DNA of 64,000 nt, from NCBI RefSeq assembly GCF_000234665.1, contig NC_018316.1:310001-374000 (forward strand), in the 5' to 3' direction. The notes under the pieces were generated by a model that saw only the letters and a program-made list of their open reading frames with translations, was not told the DNA's origin and did no database searches. Positions 41,395 to 51,876 of this stretch are shown piece by piece; within the stretch, counting starts at the first letter, position 1; the number at the start of each line of letters is the position of its first letter. The stretch comes from Leishmania mexicana MHOM/GT/2001/U1103 (lineage: Eukaryota > Euglenozoa > Kinetoplastea > Trypanosomatida > Trypanosomatidae). Made by a program: the position numbers and the translations under genes.

Positions 41395-43938
41395 ATGTAC
41401 GCGTCACTTGGGATATCGTCCGAGCAGGTGTACGGCGACATGTACACGGCATGGCTGCGTGATACACATGAGAAGAACACACCAGACGTGAAGCGACTTT
41501 ACACAACCACGATCGAGAATGGATTCGGTGATCAGAAAATCTTGTTGCGCCGACAGCGTCTCGGTGCCAACTTCATCAGCAGTCTTGCCCCGCTGCTGCA
41601 CCAGTGCTCGTTGACGAAGCTTGACCTCCATGGCAACATGTTGCGCGATGTCGGCTGTGAGATGCTTATTCATGTGTTGCGGGATGCGCCACAGCTGGCG
41701 TATCTTGACCTGGGGGCAAACGCCATCGGCTGCTCCTCGGTTGTGGCGAGCGGCATCAGCAGCGGCGGCGGCGCTGTTTTCAAGGGAAAAGGTAGCGGTG
41801 GAAGCAGCCCAGCTGGCGCCCTTGCCTCTCGCGCGGGTGGAGCGGGGAGCAGTGGCGGTGCGGGTGGTAGTGGTGCTCGCGTCAGCAGCAGCTACCTCAA
41901 CGCCATGCAGGGTCTCGGCAACGCCATCGCGCAGCACAAACGTCTGGCGGTGCTCATCCTCGGCTCTGACAGGGAGGAGGCGTATGTAAACCAGATCGAA
42001 GCCATCGGTGCCATGTTCGTGCTCGAAGGCTGCGTGCTGAGCCGCACGCTGAAGCGGCTCGATCTAAGCGGCAACCCCTTTGCTATGGATGGCGACACTC
42101 CGTCTGCTGGCGCGACGTCGGAGTCCATTGCGGCGATTGGAAGCGCTGCTGCCGGCACCCGCGGCGGTAGTGTGTCGACACCGGAAACGGACAGAGCTGC
42201 AGCAAGGGGTGGCGGCGCGTATGGGATGCGTTCTGCCCCACGCACTCCGGTGCAGCTACTCGCCCAGCTCCTGCGGACGTCCGTGACGCTCACACGTTTG
42301 ACGCTGCGATCAGTGGGCCTCACTGACGGTGGGGCGGCACACCTCTTTGAGGCCGCCGGCGCCAGTCGCACACTCCAGCACCTCAACCTAAGCGCCAACG
42401 GCCTCTCCTCTCGCGTCGCTGATGAGGCCGGCAGGTTATTGCAGCAGCGCACCGCGGCCGCGCGTGGTGGCGCCTTGGGCTGCACGCTGCAGTCGTTAGT
42501 GCTGGCGCACAACGATCTGTGGAACAACGCCGCCGCTGCGGCGCAGGCGCACCGAGGCAGCTTGGGCATCGGCGGCGCCGCTGCGGCCCGGCCGACGACG
42601 CGTGATGGCATCGGGCTAGACAACTGTGCGCAGAATACGAGTGTGATGGCCTTGACGTCAACGTCTTCGACGTCGAAGTTTGTCAACCGCGCGCGCGCTT
42701 TGCGGGATGGCCCTCACGGCGAAACGGACGATGCGTCTCAGTCGGGGCATCACTGGCAGCAGCAGCAGGACGACCCGTCTCCAGGGATCGTCCTGCTGCT
42801 CGCCATGAGCCACGATCAGTTCATCACTACTCTCATCCTGGACGATTGCGTGATGGACGACACGGCGCTCTACACTCTCTGCCGGTCGCTCATTACAAAC
42901 ACCATGCTCAAAGTGCTCTCGATGCGGAACAACAACCTTTCTCCCGCAGGCGTCGTTCAGCTCGGCCGCTCCTTGTGCCGCCACCCCTGCCTGGAGCGAC
43001 TTCTCCTGTCTGGCAATGCAGTCCAGGACGAGGGCGCTTGCGCACTTGCCACGGCCCTTGGCCAGCCGGATGCCCCGTTGGTCGAGCTGGACCTCGTCAA
43101 GACGTGGCTGGGCGATCGCGGGCTGATTGCGATTGGTGTGGCGCTGCAGACGAACACTTCGCTGCGCGTGCTGCGCGTCTCGGACAACCACTTCACTCTC
43201 GACGGCGGCACCTCCTTCGCGGCGCTGCTGGAGAGCAACCGTGGCGTTGTGCAGTGTGTGCTGGGAGCGACAAGCGTGCCGCATCACATTTTGCTGCGGG
43301 TGGAGCGGACGACGGCGCGCAACTGCACCAGCGCCGCCAACGCAGACGCCGACGCGCTCAAGGCGGAGGTGGTGCGTCTCCACTACCAGAAGTATAAGCT
43401 GTTAGAGGCGTACCTGGAGCTGGAGGCGCTGCGAGAGAACAACACCGAGGTGAAGCGCACCATCGAGAACTTTGACCTGCAGACCAAGCAGGATCACAGC
43501 GACTTCCTGAAGCGCATTCGCGAGCTCGAGGAGCACATCGAGAATGCGAAGCAGCAGGAGACGCGGTATACGGAGCAGAAGGCGAAGCTGGAGGCAGACC
43601 TGGCCAAGGCGGAGGGAGCCCACGAAGTGGATATGACCTACATGGCGGAGCGGCTCTCCGTCGAAGTTGGCCTGCGCGAGAAGGCTGAGGAGGAACTTCA
43701 ACAGCGGCAGCAGGAGCTGACTTACTGGCAAGAGAAAGGGCCGGAAAGGGAGGCGCAGAAGCGGGAGCAGCTCGCGGCGCTGAAGGCGGATCAAGAGGCG
43801 TGGTCCTCGCAGCGCAAGGCGTACCGCGATCGCACGGCCGAGCTCCAGCAGCAGATTGCCACGCTCGAGGCGGCCACGGCGACCGCGGGCGCGTCGAGAG
43901 GCACGTCGAAGAAGCGCAAAAAACCCACGAAGGTGTGA
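41395..43938 (+). CDS. Leucine-rich-repeat protein with C-terminal coiled coil
   Basis: A protein of 847 residues. The frame is open back to GTG 40900 (ATG 40906), but the splice-acceptor candidate at 41330-41331 and the change to soluble-protein composition favour the ATG at 41395. Repeats are of the ribonuclease-inhibitor type: LTKLDLHGNMLRDVGCEML near 72, LKRLDLSGNPF near 220, LTRLTLRSVGLTDGGAAHLF near 299, LQHLNLSANGLS near 325, and a continuous block at about 475-612 (MLKVLSMRNNNLSPAGV, LERLLLSGNAVQDEGA, LRVLRVSDNHF). Gly/Ala/Ser-rich insertions separate them at about 115-165 and 235-275. Residues about 650-830 form a coiled coil, followed by a Lys-rich tail, KKRKKPTKV. The architecture resembles LRRC45-like centrosomal proteins and other basal-body or flagellar LRR proteins. 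This is a comparison of layout only. Confidence 0.8.
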   Translation: MYASLGISSEQVYGDMYTAWLRDTHEKNTPDVKRLYTTTIENGFGDQKILLRRQRLGANFISSLAPLLHQCSLTKLDLHGNMLRDVGCEMLIHVLRDAPQLAYLDLGANAIGCSSVVASGISSGGGAVFKGKGSGGSSPAGALASRAGGAGSSGGAGGSGARVSSSYLNAMQGLGNAIAQHKRLAVLILGSDREEAYVNQIEAIGAMFVLEGCVLSRTLKRLDLSGNPFAMDGDTPSAGATSESIAAIGSAAAGTRGGSVSTPETDRAAARGGGAYGMRSAPRTPVQLLAQLLRTSVTLTRLTLRSVGLTDGGAAHLFEAAGASRTLQHLNLSANGLSSRVADEAGRLLQQRTAAARGGALGCTLQSLVLAHNDLWNNAAAAAQAHRGSLGIGGAAAARPTTRDGIGLDNCAQNTSVMALTSTSSTSKFVNRARALRDGPHGETDDASQSGHHWQQQQDDPSPGIVLLLAMSHDQFITTLILDDCVMDDTALYTLCRSLITNTMLKVLSMRNNNLSPAGVVQLGRSLCRHPCLERLLLSGNAVQDEGACALATALGQPDAPLVELDLVKTWLGDRGLIAIGVALQTNTSLRVLRVSDNHFTLDGGTSFAALLESNRGVVQCVLGATSVPHHILLRVERTTARNCTSAANADADALKAEVVRLHYQKYKLLEAYLELEALRENNTEVKRTIENFDLQTKQDHSDFLKRIRELEEHIENAKQQETRYTEQKAKLEADLAKAEGAHEVDMTYMAERLSVEVGLREKAEEELQQRQQELTYWQEKGPEREAQKREQLAALKADQEAWSSQRKAYRDRTAELQQQIATLEAATATAGASRGTSKKRKKPTKV

Positions 43939-45204
43939 GGGAGACCAGTGCGCAGGTGCACTCGTGTACGCGTCTGTGATGGTGATGGCTGCTGAGGGAG
44001 CTTATTTGGCGTGCCGTTTGGCTCCGCGTTGTGCGTGTGTTTTACGATGTTTCGTTTCTTTGTTTTTATATATATTTTGTCGGTCTCGCTACACTCTCCC
44101 CTCGTCTCCCCCCGCTGCGCTGGAGTAGGATGTGACGTTGAAGTGAGTGGCGCGTGCAGCCCTCCCTTTGTGCGTATCATGTAAACCAGTCATGTGCACG
44201 TGCGTGTCTCTCTCTCTCTTTTTTCCTCCGAGCGTGAGGGCAGACCTCTGCCGCGCTTGTGCGGTGAAGAGGTGGGGTATTGACACCACCCGATGTTCGT
44301 TGTTCCCCCCCCCCCCAACAGTTTTCTCACGCTTTTTCATGTGACGCCGCAGAGTCGCCAACACCTCCCCACCCCACCCGCCTTGCTGCCACAGCGGCAG
44401 CAACAAAGAAAACAATGCGCGAACGCATGTGCAGGGAAGGGGCCTGAACACAGGGTGGGGGAGGGGGGACGTGTGAAGGTGGTGTCATGGGAAGGGCAGA
44501 GGCAGGCAGCGGTGCGTGGAGGCCGCGCAGCAACGGATCGCCGCCACGCGCCCGCTCTTTCCTCATCTTTGCCGCTTCCATTGGTGAGGGTGTGGGGAGC
44601 GGAAGCGGTGACGGACAGATCAACCTGCCAACTCTCTTTTCCCAAGCGCCCTTTGATTCTGTGATCGGCCAGAAACGCGTGGGGGTGCTGTGTGCGGGCG
44701 CAGGCGTGCGGGGCCTGCTTCTCCGCCGTATCTCCCCCTTGCGCGCGTTTGTCTGGGCGGTGCAGACGCTTGTGTATGTCTCCCTTTCAGCACTTGCATG
44801 CGGGCTGCCGCACACCCTCCCTGATATACGCCTCCTTCCACTCGCCCTTCTCTCCAACCCTCACTCTTCCGTCTGTCATCTTCATCCCCTCCCCTCACCC
44901 CCTTGCCACCTTGCCGCCTTACCACTACCACCACCACATGCATACACATGCGCGCACATGATGTCTTTCCCAACTCCTCATCTCACCTTTTCCTTTCTCG
45001 CGCTGTTGTGACTTTATATGCCCACCACCCGCACGGTTCACTTTCTGCCGCAACCGCCCCTCTCCTCCTCAGCTCTGTCCTTTATCTCATCTGTCTCTGC
45101 GGGTGCTTGCCATATTACGAAGCCGCTCCTGTACTCGAACCCCCCCTTCACCTGCTGCTGCTGCTGTCACATCTGCGTTACCCCCCCCCCCACCTGCCTC
45201 AACC
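43939..45204. other. Intergenic region
   Basis: No gene is visible. A TTTTATATATATTTTG patch lies near 44064-44079 and a C run at about 44307-44318. The 3' half is strongly pyrimidine-rich, with an AG at about 45071-45072 as a possible splice acceptor for the next gene, and a C run at 45181-45191 lies just before its ATG. Confidence 0.6.
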
Positions 45205-45531
45205 ATGGTCAGCCTTAGCGCCAAGTTTCAAATCTCGGCTTCCAACCACACGGAGTTCTACATCTATTACCTGGCGAAGCACTCTAAGAAGTGGACGCGT
45301 CGCATGCATCTCATCGGCACCGCGGTCGGCGTCGTTGGCGCGGCTGTGTCGGCGGTGCGCATGGACGTCATCGGTGCCACTGTGAGCGCCGCTGTGGGTG
45401 TGGCGATTTGCTGGGCTGGTGATACAGCGGTGGAGCAGACGCAGCCGACCACCTTTAAGAACCCCATCTGGTCGGTCATGTCTAACTTCAAGATGGTCGC
45501 ATCGATGCTGAAGGGCGACATGAGGATCTAG
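45205..45531 (+). CDS. DUF962 / Mpo1-like small membrane protein
   Basis: A protein of 108 residues. The frame extends upstream from 45103, but the extension is Pro/Ala-rich leader translation. The ATG at 45205 begins MVSLSAKFQISASNH and leads straight into the family sequence. The match to the DUF962 family is clear. EFYIYYLAKHSKKWTRRMHL (about 15-34) has the H..N/K..R..H core, followed by IGT, two hydrophobic segments (about 36-52 and 55-73), and the ending QPTTFKNPIWSVMSNF ... MLKGDM, equivalent to RPATFKYPLxSxMGDxxMFxDMLTG in bacterial relatives (from memory). The yeast relative Mpo1 is an ER dioxygenase acting in alpha-oxidation of 2-hydroxy fatty acids. Whether this shorter branch has that activity is not known. 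It is the last single-copy gene before the PSA array. Confidence 0.85.
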   Translation: MVSLSAKFQISASNHTEFYIYYLAKHSKKWTRRMHLIGTAVGVVGAAVSAVRMDVIGATVSAAVGVAICWAGDTAVEQTQPTTFKNPIWSVMSNFKMVASMLKGDMRI

Positions 45532-46696
45532 GCCGATTCCGTTTTCTCGGGTGGGGGGGGGGCGGCAGTGCACCAAGGTAGAACGAGCGAGAGGAGAGAA
45601 GAGGCTCCGGATCAGCCATGACCCCCCCCCCCCTCCCTTCCCTCTCCGCATAAAACCGAAAGACGGAGGGGCGTGATAGCGGAATGGAGAGGAATGGACG
45701 GGGTGGGGGTGCGGTGAGGAGAGGCAAGGCGAGCGTAACCGAAGACCGCCTGAGCAACGCGGTGCATCTCCTTGACCCTCTCCTTTCTCTCTTCTCCTCT
45801 GTACACGTATGCACTCCCCCCCCCCACCCACCCACACACACACACATACACCCTCGAGCACATGCGCGACATCTTCTCTCACAGCGCACGAACGGGCTGA
45901 GGTGCGGGGGGGGGGGACAAACGCAGAGAACGAAACAGTCAACCCAACCATGGCGCACAGTGGCGTGCCACGAGCAGCAAGAGCAGCAGCAGCAGTAGCA
46001 GAAGCGCCGAGTAGAGAGTGAGGACTAGGTGTAGGTGCGCTTCCTGCCCTCCACGGCTTGGAGCACGGCTCCTACTCTACACACGTGATCCGTTTCCCGG
46101 TGGCCACGCGGAGATGTGCGGGGCAGGTGGGGGAAGAGAAAGCCACAAAGGATGGTGGAGGGTTGGAGGCGTGTTGGCAGCCCATAGAGCCGCCTCACCC
46201 CACTACCTCGCTCTCCAGGCGTACTCTGTGCGTTGCGCTTGCTGGCTGACTGCTTTACCAATAGGCTGCATCGTTGAGCACGAGGAGGTGTGATGGCGGT
46301 CATGCGACACGTCATTTTCCTTCCATCGGCGACACGAGCGGCGCCTGCATTTGCTATCCTCACGGCACACAAGGCCTCCCTCCTCTGTCCCCTCCCCCTT
46401 TCCTGTCCGCCTCTTGTGGGAGTCTTCGCGTGCTTCCCATGGCACCACCTATTCACCTGCCGTCTTACTTCCCCCCCTCCCCCCACCCACTACCAGTATC
46501 GGTACGTATGATTTTAGGTCTTTTCTCCCACTCGCGTATCCCCTTCCGCCTCTCCTCCCTCAACACACACACACCCCACGCACTTGTTGTGTCCCTGCTC
46601 GACTTTTCGTCTCGGTTGTGCATTCTCTGCGCCACCGACTACGCACGCACAGGACGTCAGAACAGTGCTCGCGTTTACACAGGCATGTGTGTGTGC
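45532..46696. other. Intergenic region between DUF962 gene and PSA array
   Basis: No gene is visible. Poly-G and poly-C runs lie at about 45551-45560, 45625-45635, 45818-45826 and 45906-45914. About 46010-46330 is mixed sequence and 46380-46600 is pyrimidine-rich. The array-specific 5' flank begins at 46697. Confidence 0.6.
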
Positions 46697-47479
46697 ATTA
46701 GTGTGTGCGAGCACGCGTGTTGCGCCACGCTCTGTTGCCCGCCTCCGCTGTGCGTGTCACTCGCTGTGGGCGCGCTGGCGGGTGGCGCCGGGTGGTGGCC
46801 GTGCGGCGGGCGGGGGCACCTCTGTGTTTCTCTATTTCTCTGTTCCCTGTTGACCTCAGGAAATGAAAGCTGCTCGGCCCCGTGCCCCCGCCCCGTGCCG
46901 TGGGAGGGGGATGTGCTGCGGTAGCGACGATGATGCTTGGCATTGTGCCGGGCGTCGTGCGGCTGGCGCGCCCTCGCCAGTGCAGCACCCGCCACGGCGA
47001 CGTGGGCTGTGGCGCCGAGCGGCCAACCCACCCGGGCGTCTTGTCGGCCGCGGCCGCCGGTGGCGTGCGCTCTCGTTCGCTGGCGGCCCTCTCTGGGCCG
47101 CTGGCTTGGGCGGAGCTCCGCGCTGCGTACCGCCCGCCTTTAGTTGCCCCTCCCTGCCCCTGCCCTCCTCCTCCTCATGTGCACTGCTCCCTCCCTCTCC
47201 ACCCCTCCCCACCCCTCGCTGTCCCCTTGGCCAACCTCCACGGCCACGCAGACGTACGTGCGCATACACACCACCCCTCACCTCGCTGCCGCTGCTGTGA
47301 CAGCTCTAAGGACGCCATCGAGTCGTTGCGCCACCGCTGCTCGCCTCTCCCCCGCACGAGGCTACGTACGACGTGCCGGCCACCCCGCTCTGTCCGATAA
47401 GCGCTGCAGGCACTCACGCCCGAGTCGTCGCGCCCGCGGATCCGCTGTGGCGCCGCTCCCCTCTTGACCCCTGTTGCGA
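46697..47479 (+). repeat. PSA array 5' flank unit, copy 1 (783 bp)
   Basis: From the ATTAGTGTGTGCGAG start to the ATG is exactly 783 bp here and before the genes at 56685 and 58748, with only scattered substitutions. Conserved open frames inside it (for example the one beginning MKAARPRAPAPC) reflect duplication of the DNA, not demonstrated coding. Confidence 0.9.
47144..47251 (+). promoter_or_regulatory. Candidate spliced-leader acceptor of PSA copy 1
   Basis: A roughly 90-base C/T-rich tract is followed by the first strong AG at 47250-47251, giving a 228-nt leader before ATG 47480. The tract and AG are conserved at the same distance in the other copies. Confidence 0.5.
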
Positions 47480-49605
47480 ATGGCGCAGTGCGTGCGTCGG
47501 CTGGTGCTGGCGGCGCCCCTCGCCGCTGTGGTGGCGCTGCTGCTGTGCACGAGCAGTGCACCGGTGGCGCGTGCTGCGGGGACGAGCGACCTCACTGGTG
47601 CGCAGCAGAAGAACACGCTGACGGTGCTGCAGGCGTTTGCGCGTGCGATCCCTGCGCTTGGGAGCACGTGGACGGGCAGCGACTTCTGCTCGTGGGACTC
47701 GGTCAGGTGCACGTCAACGATGGTCAACGTATGGCTCAGAATTGCGACGTATACCGGCACGCTGCCGGAGATGCCTGCGGGCGTGGACTACGGTAACGTG
47801 ATTCTTAGCATGCTAGACTTTTGGAATATGCCAAAGCTGAGCGGGACGTTGCCGGCCAGCTGGCTCAAGCTCGAACTGTTGACTTCGCTCACGTTTTCGG
47901 GCTGCGGCGTGAGCGGCACGCTGCCGCCTCAGTGGAGCTCGATGAAATCGCTGACGTCACTGACGGTGGAGAAGTCGAATGGCATCACCGGCGCACTGCC
48001 GCCCGAGTGGAGCTCAATGCTTAAGCTAAGGACGCTGATGCTGAGGCAACTTCAGCTCAGGAGTACTCTGCCGGCTGACTGGGGTGGGATGACATCATTG
48101 TCGACGCTGGGGATCATCGCTGCAGGTAGTATCACCGGCACACTGCCTGCGGTTTGGAGCTCGATGAGGTCACTAACGAGTCTGTCCCTTGACGATTTGT
48201 CGCTTAGCGGCTCCCTGCCCGCGGTGTGGAGCATACTGGTGAGAGTGAGGGAGTTTTCTTTCCGGGAAGCGCCGTTGACCGGCACCCTCCCGCCTCAGTG
48301 GGAATCGATAAAGGGGTTGACCATTGTAATTCTGCGCGGCACCCGAATCTCCGGCACGCTGCCGCCCGAGTGGAGCGCAATGACATCGCTGGTCAGCTTC
48401 AATATGGAGGACACTAAGGTCTCCGGCAGTCTGCCGCCTCAGTGGAGCTCGATGACGAAGTTGCAGCAGGTGCTGCTGGCCGAGACGGCGGTGTCCGGCA
48501 CACTTCCTGCAGCGTGGAGTGCGCTGAAGTCGCTCAACACACTTCACCTGTCCGGTACTCAGGTCTCTGGCACGCTGCCGCCCGAGTGGAGTGGGATGAC
48601 ATCGCTGTCATTTCTTTATCTGGAGGGCACTAGGGTGTCCGGCAGTCTGCCGCCCACGTGGAGTGGGATGACAAACGCCCAGCTTTTGCAGCTGGAGAAC
48701 TGCGATCTGTCCGGCAGTCTGCCCCCCTCGTGGTCTTCGATGCCGAAGCTGCAGAAAGTGTCACTGAGCGGGAACCACTTCTGCGGGTGTGTGCCCGACT
48801 CGTGGACGGCGAAGGAGCGCCTCGATGTGACCATCGAGGAATGGCACAAGGGCGAGGACTGCAAGCTTGCTAACGCCTGCCGCCCGACTACTGCTCCGCA
48901 AACAACCACGACGACCACGCCCACGACCACCACGACCACGACCACCACGACTAACCCGCCCACCACGACGACCACGACTAACCCGCCCACCACGACGACC
49001 ACGACTAACCCGCCCACCACGACGACCACGACTAACCCGCCCACCACGACGACCACGACTAACCCGCCCACCACGAGTACCACGACTAAACCGCCCACCA
49101 CGACGACCACGACTAACCCGCCCACCACGAGTACCACGACTAACCCGCCCACCACGACGACCACGACTAACCCGCCCACCACGACGACCACGACTAACCC
49201 GCCCACCACGAGTACCACGACTAACCCGCCCACCACGACGACCACGACTAACCCGCCCACCACGAGTACCACGACTAAACCGCCCACCACGACGACCACG
49301 ACTAACCCGCCCACCACGAGTACCACGACTAACCCGCCCACCACGACGACCACGACTAACCCGCCCACCACGACGACCACGACTAACCCGCCCACCACGA
49401 GTACCACGACTAAACCGCCCACCACGACGACCACGACTAACCCGCCCACCACGAGTACCACGACTAACCCGCCCACCACGACGACCACGACTAACCCGCC
49501 CACCACGACGACCACGACTAACCCGCCCACCACGAGTACCACGACTAACCCGCCCACCAAGACGACCACGACTAACCCGCCCACCACGACGACCACGACT
49601 AACCC
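47480..49605 (+). CDS. PSA: PSA/GP46 surface antigen, long form, 5' part (3' end lost in gap)
   Basis: The frame opens at TTG 47474 and the first ATG is 47480. About 708 residues are visible before the gap. Residues 1-32 are a signal peptide. An N-terminal cysteine cap (DFCSWDSVRC) follows, then about 14 leucine-rich repeats of 23-24 residues with the core GTLPxxWSSM. A C-terminal cap with paired cysteines (FCGCVPDSW, EDCKLANAC) follows, then a Thr/Pro stalk of 24 nine-residue units. PSA-2/GP46 proteins are GPI-anchored promastigote surface glycoproteins, and their repeats have been reported to bind host complement receptor 3. The Thr-rich stalk is probably heavily glycosylated. Although the frame continues through the 100 Ns to 50620, the sequence after the gap repeats repeats already passed, so the two sides most likely belong to different copies. 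Confidence 0.88.
48953..49600 (+). repeat. Thr/Pro stalk minisatellite, 24 units of 27 bp
   Basis: Twenty-four exact-length 27-bp units encode NPPTTTTTT, with variants carrying S at position 6 (AGT for ACG) and K at position 1. They form a higher-order pattern of five units (135 bp) with the order S, K-T, S, T, T. The array runs directly into the gap at 49606, so its full length is unknown. Confidence 0.95.
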
Positions 49606-49705
49606 NNNNNNNNNNNNNNNNNNNNNNNNNNNNNNNNNNNNNNNNNNNNNNNNNNNNNNNNNNNNNNNNNNNNNNNNNNNNNNNNNNNNNNNNNNNNNNN
49701 NNNNN
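49606..49705. other. Assembly gap (100 N)
   Basis: Exactly 100 N, the usual placeholder for a gap of unknown size. It interrupts a Thr stalk on the left and re-enters in the leucine-rich repeats on the right. The real missing sequence probably includes a stalk end, anchor, spacer and a gene start. Confidence 0.97.
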
Positions 49706-50620
49706 GAGACGGCGGTGTCCGGCACACTTCCTGCAGCGTGGAGTGCGCTGAAGTCGCTCAACACACTTCACCTGTCCGGTACTCAGGTCTCTGGCACGCT
49801 GCCGCCCGAGTGGAGTGGGATGACATCGCTGTCATTTCTTTATCTGGAGGGCACTAGGGTGTCCGGCAGTCTGCCGCCCACGTGGAGTGGGATGACAAAC
49901 GCCCAGCTTTTGCAGCTGGAGAACTGCGATCTGTCCGGCAGTCTGCCCCCCTCGTGGTCTTCGATGCCGAAGCTGCAGAAAGTGTCACTGAGCGGGAACC
50001 ACTTCTGCGGGTGTGTGCCCGACTCGTGGACGGCGAAGGAGCGCCTCGATGTGACCATCGAGGAATGGCACAAGGGCGAGGACTGCAAGCTTGCTAACGC
50101 CTGCCGCCCGACTACTGCTCCGCAAACAACCACGACGACCACGCCCACGACCACCACGACCACGACCACCACGACTAACCCGCCCACCACGACGACCACG
50201 ACTAACCCGCCCACCACGACGACCACGACTAACCCGCCCACCACGACGACCACGACTAACCCGCCCACCACGACGACCACGACTAACCCGCCCACCACGA
50301 GTACCACGACTAACCCGCCCACCACGACGACCACGACTAACCCGCCCACCACGAGTACCACGACTAACCCGCCCACCACCACCGGCACCCCAGCAGCCTC
50401 CTCTACTCCTTCTCCAGGGTCGGGGTGCGAGGTGGATGGGTGTGAGGTGTGCGAGGGGGACTCCGCTGCGCGGTGCGCCAGGTGCCGTGATGACTACTCC
50501 CTGACGGACGAGAGGACGTGCCTGGTGTACTGCGATGGCGGCGTGGCGGCGTCGGGCGGAGCGGTGGCTGCCGCTGCTGTGTGGGCGGCTGTGCTGTTGA
50601 GCGTGGGGCTGGCGGCGTGA
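49706..50620 (+). CDS. PSA: PSA/GP46 surface antigen, long form, 3' part (5' end lost in gap)
   Basis: About 304 residues starting inside a leucine-rich repeat (ETAVSGTLPAAW). The last repeats and C-terminal cap look identical to those at 48482-48890. The stalk here has only seven 27-bp units plus a closing NPPTTTGTP, compared with at least 24 in the upstream piece, so this is a different copy or allele. After the stalk come PAASSTPSPGSG, a cysteine-rich module (CEVDGCEVCEGDSAARCARC), a short linker ending LVYCDGG, and a terminal hydrophobic helix AAAAVWAAVLLSVGLAA. That helix is the GPI-attachment signal. Short-form copies have LAHHDGG in place of LVYCDGG, so the residues before the anchor differ between forms. 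Confidence 0.85.
   Translation, partial: ETAVSGTLPAAWSALKSLNTLHLSGTQVSGTLPPEWSGMTSLSFLYLEGTRVSGSLPPTWSGMTNAQLLQLENCDLSGSLPPSWSSMPKLQKVSLSGNHFCGCVPDSWTAKERLDVTIEEWHKGEDCKLANACRPTTAPQTTTTTTPTTTTTTTTTTNPPTTTTTTNPPTTTTTTNPPTTTTTTNPPTTTTTTNPPTTSTTTNPPTTTTTTNPPTTSTTTNPPTTTGTPAASSTPSPGSGCEVDGCEVCEGDSAARCARCRDDYSLTDERTCLVYCDGGVAASGGAVAAAAVWAAVLLSVGLAA
50177..50365 (+). repeat. Thr/Pro stalk minisatellite, 7 units of 27 bp
   Basis: Seven units (T, T, T, T, S, T, S variants) followed by a partial unit that merges into the linker. Much shorter than the arrays at 48953 and 62581. Confidence 0.93.
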
Positions 50621-51607
50621 GGGTGCGGCGGGCCCCTCTTCTCTGTGGTGCCCCTGGTGCCTGCCCTCGCCCCCCCGGCACGGCGTCGTCGCTGCCCTCT
50701 CACCCCCACCAGCCGAAGGGGAGACCGACAGCCACACGCGCACGCGCACACGCCGTCGTGCATCGCGTGTGCTTTCCGCCGTTCTGGCGCGTGCCAGCTC
50801 TTGTGTGTCTCTCCGTGTGGCCAGCAGTCGGCACCCGCGCCGATCGAATGTGCGCGCGGCGGCGGTGTGTCGCCTTGGACAGCGGATGCGGACGCCCGCC
50901 CCTCGCCGTGTGCCCTGCGGTCTGCTGTGCTGCCGTGCGAGCGACGTACGGATGCGCTGTCCGGCCCTCTTCGACGGGGCTCGCTTGCGGTGCTGTGCTC
51001 TCGTGTTCTGTGCCGGTGCTGCCCAGGCGGGGTGAGAGCTGGCGGGGGCGTGGGTGCGCGTGCGGCAGCTCTCCGCTGCGTTGAGGGCGGCCTGCCCCTG
51101 CGTCCGCGCACCGTCGCGCTCTCCTCGACGCCACTGCGCGCGTTTGTGGGCTTGCTTTGCTCTGTCTTGCGCGCTCTCTTATTTTCCGTTTCATTCGTCT
51201 GTCTTCTCTTCTCCTCCGGCACTGCGGCCTCGTCACCGCTGCCGTGCGGTGCGCAGGTGGGTGATGTGCCGTTGTGCCCCCCTCCCCCTTTCACGGCGCG
51301 CTGGGCCGATCACCCTCTTGCCTCCCTCCTCCCCCTCCCGCCGGTCCTGTCTGTTGTACATCCGTGGACCTTATCTTCGTACTGCCTCCGCGCCTCTTCC
51401 GTAAATCTTCGTTGGCGTGTGCCGCCCCCCGGACGTCAGCGCCGCTGTGCTCGCATGCTCACGGTGCGCCCCCGTGCGTGGGCGTGCACTTAAGGATATG
51501 TATATATGTGTGTACAGGTATATGTGTGTATGGAAATGTATATACATGTGTATGTGTCTGTGTGTGTATATATATGTATATATGTGTGTGCGTGTGCGTG
51601 TGTGTGC
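50621..51607. repeat. PSA long-form 3' flank and spacer
   Basis: No gene is visible. Its first part aligns with 63301-64000 (offset 12626) nearly base for base. It contains about 260 bp (roughly 51020-51283) that is missing from the short-form 3' flanks. Positions 51494-51600 are a TATATGTGTG-rich stretch specific to this spacer. Confidence 0.8.
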
Positions 51608-51876
51608 ATTAGTGTGTGCGAGCACGCGTGTTGCGCCACGCTCTGTTGCCCGCCTCCGCTGTGCGTGTCACTCGCTGTGGGCGCGCTGGCGGGTGGCGCC
51701 GGGTGGTGGCCGTGCGGCGGGCGGGGGCACCTCTGTGTTTCTCTATTTCTCTGTTCCCTGTTGACCTCAGGAAATGAAAGCTGCTCGGCCCCGTGCCCCC
51801 GCCCCGTGCCGTGGGAGGGGGATGTGCTGCGGTAGCGACGATGATGCTTGGCATTGTGCCGGGCGTCGTGCGGCTG
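51608..51876 (+). repeat. PSA array 5' flank unit, truncated copy (269 bp)
   Basis: Matches 46697-46965 along its full 269 bp, then diverges abruptly at 51877, so the remaining 514 bp and a PSA gene start do not follow. Confidence 0.88.

Noticed and set aside
46863..47300. Conserved 145-residue frame in each PSA 5' flank
   Set aside because: Its conservation follows the DNA duplication, it overlaps other equally conserved frames, and it spans the polypyrimidine tract and splice acceptor.
48953..49600. CRISPR-like regular repeat
   Set aside because: Units are contiguous 27-bp tandem coding repeats with no spacers, inside a eukaryotic surface protein gene.
48867..49605. Arg/Pro-rich and Val/Gly-rich frames in and opposite the Thr stalks
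   Set aside because: They are other-frame and antisense readings of the 27-bp repeat with no starts, signals or independent support.
47474..50620. A single 1048-residue PSA protein through the gap
   Set aside because: It starts at TTG, crosses 100 N, and repeats the same leucine-rich repeats with a different stalk, so it joins two copies.
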